DNA of 64,000 nucleotides, from assembly GCA_016124445.1 (NCBI GenBank), contig WGNR01000012.1, forward strand, positions 248,001 through 312,000, read 5' to 3'. Below the pieces are notes generated by a model. The model was not told the DNA's origin and did no database searches. It saw only the letters and a list, made by a program, of their open reading frames with translations. Shown one piece after another: positions 1 through 8,726 of the stretch. Every line of letters begins with the position of its first letter. Within the stretch, counting starts at the first letter, position 1. The position numbers were made by a program, and so were the translations under genes. The DNA comes from a bacterium (GTDB taxonomy: Bacteria; Planctomycetota; Planctomycetia; Pirellulales; Pirellulaceae).

Positions 1-636
1 CTGGACGGCAAATTGGCCACGGCCAGTGGCAGCAGCAAATGGATCAGTAGCAGAGAGGCCCGAGCCGAGGTGCATCGCATTCGCGGCTTGTGCGACGGCG
101 TGATGATCGGCAGCACGACCGCCAAACTCGATAACCCGCTCTTGACGACGCGCCCTCCAGGGGCCAGGACAGCGTCCCGAATCGTCGTCGATGGCCAAGC
201 CACGCTAAGTCTTTCCAGCAAATTGATCGAAACGATCGACCAGGCACCCTTGATCGTCGCCGTATCGAGCACCGCTAACAGCGAACGCATGGAGGCGCTG
301 GTCAATGCCGGATGCGAATTGTTCGTCTGCGAAGGAGAAGACCATCGTGCGCGGATGGATGTCCTGCTGGCCAATCTGGCGCAGCGCGGCATGACCAACG
401 TTCTGGTCGAAGGGGGGAGCCAACTCCTGGGACTGCTGTGGGACAAGCGCGAAATCGATGAAGTCTATGGCTTTATCGCCCCGAAGATCGCCGGTGGAAA
501 AGACGCGTTGAGCCCGGTCGGCGGCACTGGCGTTACGAACATGGAAGAAGCGACGTCGCTGCAACGAACCAGCGTAAAAACCTTCGGTGATACGGTCTGC
601 CTGCATGGATTCACCGACTTCAGCGAGGTGTCCTAA
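1..636 (+). CDS. ribD: RibD-like riboflavin biosynthesis reductase domain (5' end missing)
   Basis: The frame is open from base 1, so the gene begins outside the window and only the C-terminal 211 residues are seen. They match the reductase domain of RibD, which reduces 5-amino-6-ribosylaminouracil 5'-phosphate in riboflavin synthesis. Visible signatures are LDGKLAT near the edge followed by the W-I-S/T segment, the VMIGSTTAKLDNPLLTTR region (family pattern G-x-x-T-x-x-x-D-x-P-x-L-x-x-R), and the NVLVEGGSQLLG segment that forms the NADPH-site G-G turn. The deaminase half, if this is the usual bifunctional enzyme, lies upstream and cannot be confirmed; a stand-alone reductase is possible. It ends 160 bp before an unrelated gene. 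Confidence 0.85.
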   Translation: MDGKLATASGSSKWISSREARAEVHRIRGLCDGVMIGSTTAKLDNPLLTTRPPGARTASRIVVDGQATLSLSSKLIETIDQAPLIVAVSSTANSERMEALVNAGCELFVCEGEDHRARMDVLLANLAQRGMTNVLVEGGSQLLGLLWDKREIDEVYGFIAPKIAGGKDALSPVGGTGVTNMEEATSLQRTSVKTFGDTVCLHGFTDFSEVS

Positions 637-732
637 GACGATCGTACTTCTCAAGATCTACAGGGCGTGGATTTCGTCTGAATCCTCTCTTCTGGCTTTC
701 CTTCTCAAACATTCACGATATCTTCTTCGGGA

Positions 733-760
733 TTCATCTGTCCCTGTATTAAACTAAGAT
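733..760 (+). promoter_or_regulatory. Weak sigma70-like promoter candidate
   Basis: TTCATC (733-738) and TAAGAT (755-760) lie 16 bp apart, 37 bp upstream of the start at 797. The -35 box matches the consensus at only three positions, so this is a suggestion only. Confidence 0.25.
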
Positions 761-796
761 TTTTTCAATATCCGGTGCACGTCGAGTAGGAATTCC

Positions 797-2563
797 ATGA
801 GTCCAAGCCGAGTGACGGAGGCCCCACCAAACTCTCTCTGGCAGACGAAGTTGGACCTCCGGCAGATGCCTTGGTTGCCCCCGATCATCATCTTGATTGT
901 CGGCTGTATCGCCTATGCAAACAGCTTTGACGGCACTTTCGTTTACGACGACACATGGGAAATCGGTCACAATCACCATCTTCGCCCTCCCAACTCGATT
1001 TTTTCGGCTGCCTTTGGGGGGCTTCGATTGCCCGCGCGACCGATTCCCTACATGTCATTTGCCGTCGACTATCGAATCTGGGGAGGCCAGCCCTGGGGAT
1101 TTCACTGGACGAATCTTCTCATCCATCTGATCAACGGGCTATTGATCTTTGCGATCGTTCGCCGGTTAATCGCTTCGGAGCTTTGCGCAGAGTCGTTACG
1201 CGATCGCGCGGTTGAAATCGCCATGTTCGCCGCGGTACTGTGGATTGCTCATCCGATCAATACAAATGCGGTGACCTATATCTATCAGCGTTTGGAATCG
1301 CTGATGTCGTTGTTCTTTCTGACGAGCCTCTTCTGCTACGTCCGATCCTGGAATTCATCACGGGCAGTCTGGTGGTTAGGCGGGGCAATTGTTGCAGCCT
1401 GCTTTTCGATGCTATCGAAGGAATCTGGAGTCGCGATTCTACCGGTCCTATTTTTTCTTGATGTGGCCCGCGAGCAGCGTTCTTTTATTCGTTCGATTCG
1501 AACACGATGGCTGTTTTGGGGTTTCTTGCTTCTAACAATTGTTCCCATGGCAATTGCCATCTCGGTCGAGGCCGGTTCCTATCCCGAAAACGCGTTGGCT
1601 CGCACCCCGCTAGAACATCTATTGTCATTTCCGAGATGCGGCCTGGCTTACTTGCATCAGGTATTCTGGCCGACCTCCCTTTGTTTCGACTACGCCTGGA
1701 CCGCTTCCGACGATCCCACGCAACAAGTCCTTTCGGCAGCCATTCTCGTTGCGATCGCAGCATTGACAATCCGCTTGTACATCAAGCAGCCACTGCTTGG
1801 TTGGGGGGTCGCGTCGATCTTCTTGATCTTAGGTCCAACGTCCTCCATTTTTCCCACGAGCCAATTGGCTAGCGAGCATCGAATGTACCTCCCGTCGGCG
1901 TTTCTAAGTTCGATCATGACGATTGGGGCCTACCGCGTGTGGATGTTTCTGTGGAATAGCAACAGTGAAAGCTTCAACGTGCTCCGACTCGGCTTCATCG
2001 GCCTGAGCATTCTTCTTGTGCTTCTGACTCGGGCACGCAACGAAGACTATTACAGCATGGAGCGGCTCTGGTCGAGCGTCATCGCCAGCAATCCGGAAAA
2101 TGCGAACGGATATATCAACGTTGCCTCAGACCTCTATACCAAAGGGGAATACCAAGCTGCCCTGCAAACGCTTCACGAAGGGCTCACCAAAAACGAAACC
2201 GCTTTTGCCTTGCTGCTTTACTCGGAATGCTGCTTGAAGCTTGGTCATCGAGAGATGGCACTGGAAGCGATTGAAGCTTCTTTGAGACTCAAGCCAAACC
2301 GCCCCGAGGGTTATGTCACCTATGGAACGATTGTCGCTTCAGACTCGCCTGATCTGGCGGTGGCCGCTTATCGACACGCCTTGGAACTCGATCCCCACCA
2401 TGCAGGCGCCGCAAATAAACTCGGCACCCATTATTTCAATCTGCAGCAGTGGCAGGAGGCAGTCAATTGGTTTAAGAGAGCGGTAGCAAATTCACCCGAC
2501 GACGAGTCGTATCGAAGAAACCTGCAAACTGCAAAAGCGGAATTGCAGCGATCAAAAAGCTAG
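797..2563 (+). CDS. TMTC-like multispanning membrane protein with C-terminal TPR repeats
   Basis: 588 residues. The first ~420 form about ten hydrophobic segments; the last ~150 are soluble TPR-like helices (for example GEYQAALQTLHEGL, GHREMALEAIEASL, PDLAVAAYRHALELDP, QQWQEAVNWFKRAV). The early FVYDDTWEI motif, with paired Asp after the first membrane segment, resembles the active-site loop of TMTC/PMT-type lipid-linked mannosyltransferases. This architecture (GT-C-like membrane domain plus TPRs) is that of the TMTC family, so transfer of a sugar from a polyprenyl-phosphate donor to exported proteins is plausible but inferred. The start has a good ribosome site (AGGA six bases before ATG). 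It is convergent with the DUF1501 gene and stands alone. Confidence 0.75.
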   Translation: MSPSRVTEAPPNSLWQTKLDLRQMPWLPPIIILIVGCIAYANSFDGTFVYDDTWEIGHNHHLRPPNSIFSAAFGGLRLPARPIPYMSFAVDYRIWGGQPWGFHWTNLLIHLINGLLIFAIVRRLIASELCAESLRDRAVEIAMFAAVLWIAHPINTNAVTYIYQRLESLMSLFFLTSLFCYVRSWNSSRAVWWLGGAIVAACFSMLSKESGVAILPVLFFLDVAREQRSFIRSIRTRWLFWGFLLLTIVPMAIAISVEAGSYPENALARTPLEHLLSFPRCGLAYLHQVFWPTSLCFDYAWTASDDPTQQVLSAAILVAIAALTIRLYIKQPLLGWGVASIFLILGPTSSIFPTSQLASEHRMYLPSAFLSSIMTIGAYRVWMFLWNSNSESFNVLRLGFIGLSILLVLLTRARNEDYYSMERLWSSVIASNPENANGYINVASDLYTKGEYQAALQTLHEGLTKNETAFALLLYSECCLKLGHREMALEAIEASLRLKPNRPEGYVTYGTIVASDSPDLAVAAYRHALELDPHHAGAANKLGTHYFNLQQWQEAVNWFKRAVANSPDDESYRRNLQTAKAELQRSKS

Positions 2564-2611
2564 AAAGGCGCCCGAAAAGCATCGTCCAGCTAAGATTCTG
2601 CCAATTGGCGT

Positions 2612-3928
2612 CTAGAACAACTCATGAATCAATTCGCCGCCTTTGACCAACTGCAGCGGCTGGTCCTGGCCGGTGACGTATTCATCGTGCGGGTTCATCC
2701 CCAGGATCTTGCAGAAGCTAACGAACAGGTCTGGTACATCGATCGGCCGGTCCGAGACCGAGACACCTTCTTTGTCGGTGGCGCCGATGACCTGTCCCAT
2801 TTTGACGCCGCCGCCTGACAGGCAGGTAATCCAGCCGTCGGAGTAATGTTCGCGGCCGCCATCTTGCTTGAACTTGGGGGTCCGGCCGAACTCGCCCATC
2901 CAGACGACCAACGTATCTTCCAGCATGCCGCGGCGATCGAGGTCGCGCAGCAAGGTTGCATAACCCTGATCGATGCCCGATGCGAGTAGCGGGTTCTCGG
3001 CCCAACCCTTCTTATGCGTGTCCCAGCCCTGGTCGCTCACGTTGCCGGTGCTGAACACCTCGACAAAGCTCACGCCACTTTCGACCAACCGCCGGGCCAG
3101 CAGACATCCTTGACCGAAATCGTTTCGCCCGTAGGCGTCTCGCAGGCTGTCAGACTCTTTATCGAGCCGAAACGCTTCGAGCTTTGGGCTGAGCACGAAA
3201 CGCTTGGTTTGATCGTAGATCTCCTGCTTTTCGGCAACACGATTCGCTCCGCCGCTAACCGCAAATTGGGCGTCGAGCCTAGCCGCCAGGTCCAAACGCC
3301 GCGTCAGGCGTTCTCTCGGAACAGTGGTGATGACGTCCTCTGGCAATTGGCCCGGCTGATCGATCTTGAACGATTCGTATCGTGGTCCCAGGACACCACT
3401 GTTGATGTCGCGGGTTTTGATCCGGGGCTTGCCAACCCGAACAAATGCCGGGAGGTCAAAAGCGGCGTCGAAACGATCGCGAGCCACAACACTGCCCCAG
3501 GTCGGGTATTGAATGGAAGGATTGAGCGGGTAACCGCTACGCACCAGTTTGATCGCCCGAAAGTGATCGCGTTCGCTGGTTTTCATCGAGCGAATCAAGG
3601 CGATCTTGTGCATCATCTTGGCCGTTTCCGGCAGATACTCAGAGACATGCACGCCGGGAAGCGACGTCGGAATCGACTTGGCTGGCCCCTGGTACTTCGA
3701 GCCAATCTTTGGGTTGAACGTTTCAAACTGGCTGGGACCGCCATCCATCCAGAGCAAGATCATGGCTTTGCCGGTCTTACGAAGATCAGCCGCTTTCGCC
3801 ACGAGCATATCGCGCCACGACAGCGTCACCGCGCCGGCCGCAGCGCCGATTGCCAGTTGCTTGAGAAAGCCACGCCGCTGCGAAACACCATCGCGGTCGG
3901 CCACCAGGTTCCAGAAGGGGCGAATCAT
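2612..3928 (-). CDS. DUF1501 family protein with Tat-type signal
   Basis: About 438 residues, the usual size for DUF1501, a planctomycete-rich family distantly related to sulfatases/alkaline phosphatases. The N-terminus carries a twin-arginine motif (SQRRGFLK) and a short Ala-rich hydrophobic stretch, so export folded by Tat is likely. Family marks include LLWMDGGPSQFETFNPK near the N-terminus, GWDTHKKGW, and VVWMGEFGRTPK with REHYSDGW near the C-terminus. It follows the DUF1549 gene by a few bases; this pair is one of the most characteristic planctomycete gene couples. The biochemical role is not established. ATG at 3928 was chosen because GGAG lies nine bases upstream; ATG at 3943 is the alternative. 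Confidence 0.9.
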   Translation of the reverse strand: MIRPFWNLVADRDGVSQRRGFLKQLAIGAAAGAVTLSWRDMLVAKAADLRKTGKAMILLWMDGGPSQFETFNPKIGSKYQGPAKSIPTSLPGVHVSEYLPETAKMMHKIALIRSMKTSERDHFRAIKLVRSGYPLNPSIQYPTWGSVVARDRFDAAFDLPAFVRVGKPRIKTRDINSGVLGPRYESFKIDQPGQLPEDVITTVPRERLTRRLDLAARLDAQFAVSGGANRVAEKQEIYDQTKRFVLSPKLEAFRLDKESDSLRDAYGRNDFGQGCLLARRLVESGVSFVEVFSTGNVSDQGWDTHKKGWAENPLLASGIDQGYATLLRDLDRRGMLEDTLVVWMGEFGRTPKFKQDGGREHYSDGWITCLSGGGVKMGQVIGATDKEGVSVSDRPIDVPDLFVSFCKILGMNPHDEYVTGQDQPLQLVKGGELIHELF

Positions 3929-3946
3929 GTTGGTCGGCTCCATGGT

Positions 3947-6121
3947 TTATTTGCGCGTGGTAAATTCGGCCGTGTTCAGCAAAGCCCACATCAGATCTTC
4001 AAAGGCCACGTCACGGGACTCGATCTGCTGAATGTACTTGTAAGCAATTTCCAACTCCTCGTCCTTCGGAGCCCGGCCCAAGATATTCACATACAGCCGC
4101 TGGATTGCCTGGCGATCGTCGAGCGTTTCCTTCAGCACGACGGCGAGCCTGGTCTTTTGATCGTCGCCTGCTTTGATCTGATCCTGCAACTGGCGATTGT
4201 TCATCAGGAACATCGCCTGCTGCATCGTTTGCGGACGAAACGCTTTACCCAAGGACGGATCGTAACCGAATACCTCGTTCACGAGATCGAGCGTGCTCTT
4301 GGGTGGCGGAGGAAAACGCATCTCGGCAGTTGGCTTCATCTGCTCGCCTTGGATGTTCGGCAAATCAACGGCCGTCACCAGGCTCTTGAAGACGACATCG
4401 CCCCGCATCTTGCGAAGTTCCGCTGAAGTCAACTGACCGACGAATTCGTCTTCGACGTCAAGTCGCCGTTGGTATGCGCAGGTATTCAAAATCAACCGGA
4501 ACAGCGGCTTGGCATCGTACTGATGGGCGATGAAATGGCTGGCCACCGCGTCGTGCAGCGAAGGAAGAGTCGGGAAACCGGCCTGATCGGTGATTTCGTC
4601 GATCGGATCGCAAAACGGACGATCCATCAGGCGTTCCCAAATACGATTCGCATAGGCCTTGGCGAAGAGAGGGTTCTTCGGACTGACGACCCAATTGGCG
4701 AGCAACACCCGGCGGTCGACGTCGCTGGCACCTTTCTCCAGCGCGTCGCCTGAGAAAACGGCCGGCATCATCTCACGATTGGTGTCGGGCATCTTATGTT
4801 CGCCAGCCTTTTTGCTGCTGACTTCGATCTTGCTGCTGTCATTCCACGGCAGGTTGGCGTTGGTGCGAACGAAGAACGCCGCCATCTGATGGAAGCGCTC
4901 CTGAGGGATATCGACGAAGGGGTGATCATGGCACTCGGCACATTGAATCTGCGTACCAAGGAAGATCCGTGTCGTTTCGCCAGCCAGGCGAGACGTGTTG
5001 GCCTGATGGAATCCCACAAAAAACGCCGGCGGGTTATCACCAACCGTGCCGGTGGCGGTCAGAATGCGGTACGAGATTTCGTCCCAGCCCGTTCCTTCAT
5101 TCAACTGCTGAGCGATCCAGTCTTGAAAGACATCGTAGCTCAGGAACGTCAATTCCGGTTGAGGAATCCGATAGCTAAAGACGTCGCTCCAGTAATCAGC
5201 CCAGTTCGCACCGAACTCGGGACTATCCAGCAACCGATCAATCAAAAGCGAACGCTTGGCAGGATTGGTATTGGCCAGGAACTCGGCACGTTCTTTTTCG
5301 GTAGGAATGCGGCCGATCACATCGATCGTTACGCGGCGGAGGAAGGTTTCGTCATCGACCAGGTCGGCCGCTTCAGTGATTTTCGCTTCGCGGTCGATCA
5401 ACTCGTCGAGCACCTCGGGTGTCAGCGTCTGCACCCCTTGGGGATCGATGCGGACAAATGCCGGAGCCACTTGAGCCTCGGGCTCCTGCTTCTTCTCTTT
5501 GGCGTCGGCTTTGGCCTTTGGTGTTGGCTTCGATTTGGCCAATTGGGTGGCAATCGCATCGAGCTTGGCGACTTCGTTCATCGGGACGAACAGTACGGCG
5601 TCGACAATCACGATTCCTTCCGCGTCTTTGTCAGAGATCGCGACGACCGCGTCTTCCTCAGCGGTAAAGTCAAACTGCCCCAGCGACTGAAAAAGAGCCG
5701 GTCCTTTGGGATCGGTGCGCTGGTTGAGCTTCAACTGCTTATCGCCGCCCGCAAAGTGGATTTCGACCGGGGCCGCCGCTGCGCGATTTTCACCGCTGTT
5801 GTAAGCGAGGTAGACCTCGTACTTACCCGATTTGGGGAGCTTCTGCCTGAAGGTGATTGTTTTGGATTGCTTGGCAGCGTCGTCGCCAGGGATGCCGCTA
5901 TGAAGGTATCCTTCGCCGATGTACGGCTTGGTGTGCGTGGATGGCTGCCAAGGCCCCTTCAATTCGGCATCGACGTTGTCGAGCAAGACGCCCGGCAACT
6001 TTGCCGTGTCGAGAGAATCCGCTGCGTTAAGGATCACAGGGAAGAGCAGGCACGATGCCAACAAGAAACATCGTGTGATACTCGCCATGCGCATCAAGGT
6101 TCCGGTTGGTTTCAGTCGCAT
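3947..6121 (-). CDS. DUF1549/DUF1553 protein with golvesin-like N-terminal domain and CxxCH motif
   Basis: About 724 residues. Order: signal peptide (hydrophobic LLASCLLFPVI ending near ALNAA-like site), a beta-rich domain (~25-165) resembling golvesin/xanthan-lyase C-terminal modules (GPWQPS, GKYEVYLAY), a Lys/Pro-rich linker, then DUF1549 (~250-470; LRRVTIDVIGRIPT, SPEFGANWADYWSD) and DUF1553 (~500-720; FAKAYANRIWERLMDRP, ILNTCAYQR). A CAECH motif followed by DHPF is inside DUF1549 and is a possible c-type haem site. Family knowledge: exported and co-transcribed with DUF1501; function unknown. Start uncertain: ATG 6121 has GGGAAAG upstream, while ATG 6094 and 6088 also precede the signal peptide. 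Confidence 0.88.
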   Translation of the reverse strand: MRLKPTGTLMRMASITRCFLLASCLLFPVILNAADSLDTAKLPGVLLDNVDAELKGPWQPSTHTKPYIGEGYLHSGIPGDDAAKQSKTITFRQKLPKSGKYEVYLAYNSGENRAAAAPVEIHFAGGDKQLKLNQRTDPKGPALFQSLGQFDFTAEEDAVVAISDKDAEGIVIVDAVLFVPMNEVAKLDAIATQLAKSKPTPKAKADAKEKKQEPEAQVAPAFVRIDPQGVQTLTPEVLDELIDREAKITEAADLVDDETFLRRVTIDVIGRIPTEKERAEFLANTNPAKRSLLIDRLLDSPEFGANWADYWSDVFSYRIPQPELTFLSYDVFQDWIAQQLNEGTGWDEISYRILTATGTVGDNPPAFFVGFHQANTSRLAGETTRIFLGTQIQCAECHDHPFVDIPQERFHQMAAFFVRTNANLPWNDSSKIEVSSKKAGEHKMPDTNREMMPAVFSGDALEKGASDVDRRVLLANWVVSPKNPLFAKAYANRIWERLMDRPFCDPIDEITDQAGFPTLPSLHDAVASHFIAHQYDAKPLFRLILNTCAYQRRLDVEDEFVGQLTSAELRKMRGDVVFKSLVTAVDLPNIQGEQMKPTAEMRFPPPPKSTLDLVNEVFGYDPSLGKAFRPQTMQQAMFLMNNRQLQDQIKAGDDQKTRLAVVLKETLDDRQAIQRLYVNILGRAPKDEELEIAYKYIQQIESRDVAFEDLMWALLNTAEFTTRK

Positions 6122-6326
6122 TGGACGACTTTCCCATCTTAGAGGTGAGCTGGTTGTTCTCTCCGGGAGATGGAGAATCGGCAGGAACGGTCCAGTGTAA
6201 GGAAAAACCAAAAGGAGGGTCAATCTAAATCACACAAAGAATTGTTTCGGACCCATGTAAGGGCGGAGAATCCACCACTGTTTTTCAAGGCATACCAGAC
6301 CATGCTGATTCAGCAGGATTTAACGA

Positions 6327-6365
6327 CATGAGCCCGCGACCAGTTCAGGAGGTCGCGGGCTCATG
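6327..6365 (-). terminator. Perfect 15-bp stem-loop in the gap between two minus-strand genes
   Basis: Bases 6327-6341 and 6351-6365 are exact reverse complements (catgagcccgcgacc) around a 9-nt loop. It lies downstream of the PRC-barrel gene and upstream of the DUF1549 gene. No U-run follows on either strand, so it could be a factor-assisted terminator or an RNA-stabilising hairpin. The rest of the 6122-6522 gap shows no convincing gene. Confidence 0.55.
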
Positions 6366-6522
6366 AGGGGGCTACGGCCCTATACAAAAAAACGTCGGTT
6401 CAACGGGACGTCTTGTCGTTTGATGTAAGCCAAGCCTTGAGGGAAATCATTCGGGAGAATATTTCCCCCAAGGCGTTGGCCCAACAACCACTCGGGTAAT
6501 CCGCCGCGGATTTGAATTCACG

Positions 6523-7503
6523 TCACCGCTCATGCTGGACGTTTTCAATGTAAGGCCGACGGTTGATACCGTTATCGGCCTGCGGATCGAATTTCGGGTT
6601 GGCCTGCTGCGGCCAATGGTCTTGGTCGAAGCCTTTGGAATTTTTGATGATCTGGGGATCGATCATCAAATAGAAATGGTCTGTATCGGTCTGAGAATCA
6701 TGTTTCCAATGAATTGCATCCCACGGCAATGCAAAAAGCGAGGTATCCAGTCCGTCGAATCCGCCCACCGATAGAGCCGCGTATCGAATCTTTCCGGTTG
6801 GCATGTCGATCATCAGGTCGTCGATCGTGCCAATCTTTTCATCGCGAGCAAGAACTGCCGTGCTGATGACATCAGATGCGCGGCGAATGAATTTGGATGG
6901 CGTGGCGTTCGTCGCCTCCGGTGTTGCTTTCGTATCGACATGAACATGAACCGGGCCAACGTTCACATTGACCTGATCGTTGCCATAGTGCTTTTGAATG
7001 GCCGATTCAAACTCGGGCGAGGCCATGTCGGGCCAGTGCTCGGGGTTAAAGCCAGGCGCCTTTCGCAATGTCTTTTCACTCAAGGCGACTCGCAGGCAGG
7101 CATCTCTGCCGTCGCTCGCCGGATCGAATGTGAACGCCTCGAAGGGGATGGCAAACAACTTGGTGCCAACGCCCAGGAAACCACCGAAAGCAACGGCAAC
7201 GTATTTCACGCGTCCCTCTTCGGTATCGAGGACAACATCGCGAACTTCGCCAAGAAGCTTGTCCGACTCGTTGCGAACCGCAATGCCTTCCAGCTGTCGG
7301 GCCCGCATGGCAACATTCGGCGACCTGGGGGGCCTGGTCGTATCAAGTGAAATGACCGGTTTTTTGGCGCTTACGTCGACGTTAATCCCAGAGGATTGAT
7401 CGTCGCCTTTTATGCCGGGGCCTTCGTCGGCCATCGCGAAAGGGATGAAACTTCCAGACATCAACACAATAGCGACAAGCATAGGCGGAAGCTTGCGAGC
7501 CAT
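6523..7503 (-). CDS. Exported protein with two PRC-barrel domains
   Basis: 326 residues. ATG 7503 is preceded by AGGAGAG at ideal spacing. A signal peptide (MARKLPPMLVAIVLMSG...AMA) is followed by two PRC-barrel units: one near residues 75-140 (IAVRNESDKLLGEVRDVV; KYVAVAFGGFLG) and a second near 215-280 (STAVLARDEKIGTIDDLM; IRYAALSVGGFDG). Each unit ends with a similar acidic/aromatic tail (GFNPEHWPDM and GFDQDHWPQQ), so the halves arose by duplication. PRC barrels act as small binding or assembly modules in photosynthetic reaction centres, RimM and many stress proteins. The exported location suggests an envelope or stress role; the ligand is unknown. Confidence 0.85.
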   Translation of the reverse strand: MARKLPPMLVAIVLMSGSFIPFAMADEGPGIKGDDQSSGINVDVSAKKPVISLDTTRPPRSPNVAMRARQLEGIAVRNESDKLLGEVRDVVLDTEEGRVKYVAVAFGGFLGVGTKLFAIPFEAFTFDPASDGRDACLRVALSEKTLRKAPGFNPEHWPDMASPEFESAIQKHYGNDQVNVNVGPVHVHVDTKATPEATNATPSKFIRRASDVISTAVLARDEKIGTIDDLMIDMPTGKIRYAALSVGGFDGLDTSLFALPWDAIHWKHDSQTDTDHFYLMIDPQIIKNSKGFDQDHWPQQANPKFDPQADNGINRRPYIENVQHER

Positions 7504-7795
7504 AGAATCTCTCCTCTGTAGTGAAAGGCAGGTAACCTTCGGCGCTGCCCGGCCCTGCCGATTCACGCGAGCGGCGAAATGTTAATCTGACGGCCGCTTG
7601 AGGCCTTGCTGAAGCAAGCTGGTCCGCCTCCTCAACTCATGGCGGCTCGATCAGATTACCTACTGCAGAGTGCACTTCCTGTTCCAAGCTGGCTTAAAGG
7701 AAGTCGTCACCGCCGGAAATCGCCCGAAAGGATGGTCCTACCATGCAGGGAAGATCCATTGCTCTGCGGATCGCTCCAAGTCGAGCCGTGCTAAG

Positions 7796-7831
7796 AAAAG
7801 AGCCTGATCGCCAAGCGACCAGGCTCTTTTT
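7796..7831. terminator. Bidirectional intrinsic terminator
   Basis: An 11-bp stem (aaaagagcctg / caggctctttt) with a 13-nt loop has A-tract and T-tract flanks on both strands. On the minus strand it would end the transcript of the small Rho-N-like gene at 7862-8050. The surrounding gap 7504-7861 contains no supported gene. Confidence 0.75.
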
Positions 7832-7861
7832 GTGTCTCGAGCTATTCGACCGATTCCACAC

Positions 7862-8050
7862 CTACCAGCGGCGCCGGATAACACATACCAATTCTTCCTT
7901 GTGCATCAGTTTGCTCCGACCGCGGATTCCGAGTTGGCTGGCCAATTCACGGAGTTCCTTAACGGTGCGATCTTCCAATCGCTTTTCATTCAATTCAGGT
8001 TGGGTGGGAGTCGTTTCATAGGCCATGGTTTCTTCAGTCGTTGTCGACAT
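7862..8050 (-). CDS. Small Rho-N-like (SAP-type helix-extended-loop-helix) protein
   Basis: 62 residues from ATG 8050, which has AAGGA five to six bases upstream. After a short Thr/Glu-rich N-terminus (MSTTTEETMAYETT), residues ~29-60 (TVKELRELASQLGI...KLMHKEELVCVIRR) match the N-terminal domain of transcription terminator Rho, a helix-extended-loop-helix nucleic-acid-binding module found alone in many small bacterial proteins. Binding to RNA or DNA is therefore likely; a specific role is unknown. It is followed by an intrinsic terminator. An in-frame extension to 8128 lacks a good ribosome site. Confidence 0.7.
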   Translation of the reverse strand: MSTTTEETMAYETTPTQPELNEKRLEDRTVKELRELASQLGIRGRSKLMHKEELVCVIRRRW

Positions 8051-8115
8051 ATTCCTTACCGCTCCAGCGAAGTTGAAGGTTCTTGACAGGTTCAACGAAA
8101 TGGTGCGTGGGGTTT

Positions 8116-8349
8116 TCAGTGAAGCCAAATCCAGATGCTCAGTCCGGCGCCGATCGACAAAAGCACGCCGATGGAAAACCAGAACCAGCGATCCAGCGCG
8201 ACCGCCTCATGGCAGCGATCGTCAGGCATCGATCTCTTATGGTCACACTGCTGCATACCGAATCGGTCGTTGGCTGGCAGAGAATGACTGATGCGGCCTG
8301 ATAAAAAGCCGGTCGCACTTATTGCAGGCTTTTGCTTAAGATTGGCCAT
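8116..8349 (-). CDS. Possible small membrane protein
   Basis: 77 residues with one C-terminal hydrophobic helix (WFWFSIGVLLSIGAGLSIWIW). GAGG lies about six bases before the ATG at 8349. The N-terminal half is Cys/His/Asp-containing without a recognised motif. It sits 65 bp upstream of the Rho-N-like gene on the same strand. I do not recognise the family; the clear helix and the ribosome site are the only support. Confidence 0.4.
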   Translation of the reverse strand: MANLKQKPAISATGFLSGRISHSLPANDRFGMQQCDHKRSMPDDRCHEAVALDRWFWFSIGVLLSIGAGLSIWIWLH

Positions 8350-8726
8350 GGGTGCCTCGCGGGAATGTGGCCGCGGCCAAGCCGCGATCTGAAATGGTCG
8401 TCCGTTGACGTTGATTCAGCTCGGGGGATCACTCCCGACCTGCATCCTTGCCGACGACACACTCCATCCCCGGTTCGAAGCTTTGGACTACAAGGCAGCC
8501 AAACTCTTCCAAAAGCGTGTGTCGAAACGTTGCTTCCCTGGGAGGAAGCCGGTTCGTCTTTAAAGATCAGGAAGAATGCAACGATTGTGCCAAACCGCTG
8601 GAGCGGCGAAGTTCGCCTTAGCGGCGGAATATCAGCCCCAGAATCCGGTGTCTGCCTTGGGGGAAGCCAGAGCAGTACGTCAAACGGTCTCAACCCGCTC
8701 AGATTGAGCGCCGCGCGAACAGCGTC
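8350..8726. other. Gap without a supported gene
   Basis: Overlapping open frames exist on both strands (8319-8693 minus, 8332-8730 plus), but their products are Arg/Ser/Pro-rich with no domain, no ribosome site and no signal peptide. No clear promoter or hairpin was seen. Confidence 0.5.

Noticed and set aside
3014..6142. Long plus-strand frames (3014-4426 and 4796-6142)
   Set aside because: They are antisense to the DUF1501 and DUF1549 genes, whose domains are clear; products are Arg/His/Gln-rich without any family signature.
7606..7794. 62-codon plus-strand frame
   Set aside because: No ribosome site or domain; ends just before a terminator of the other strand.
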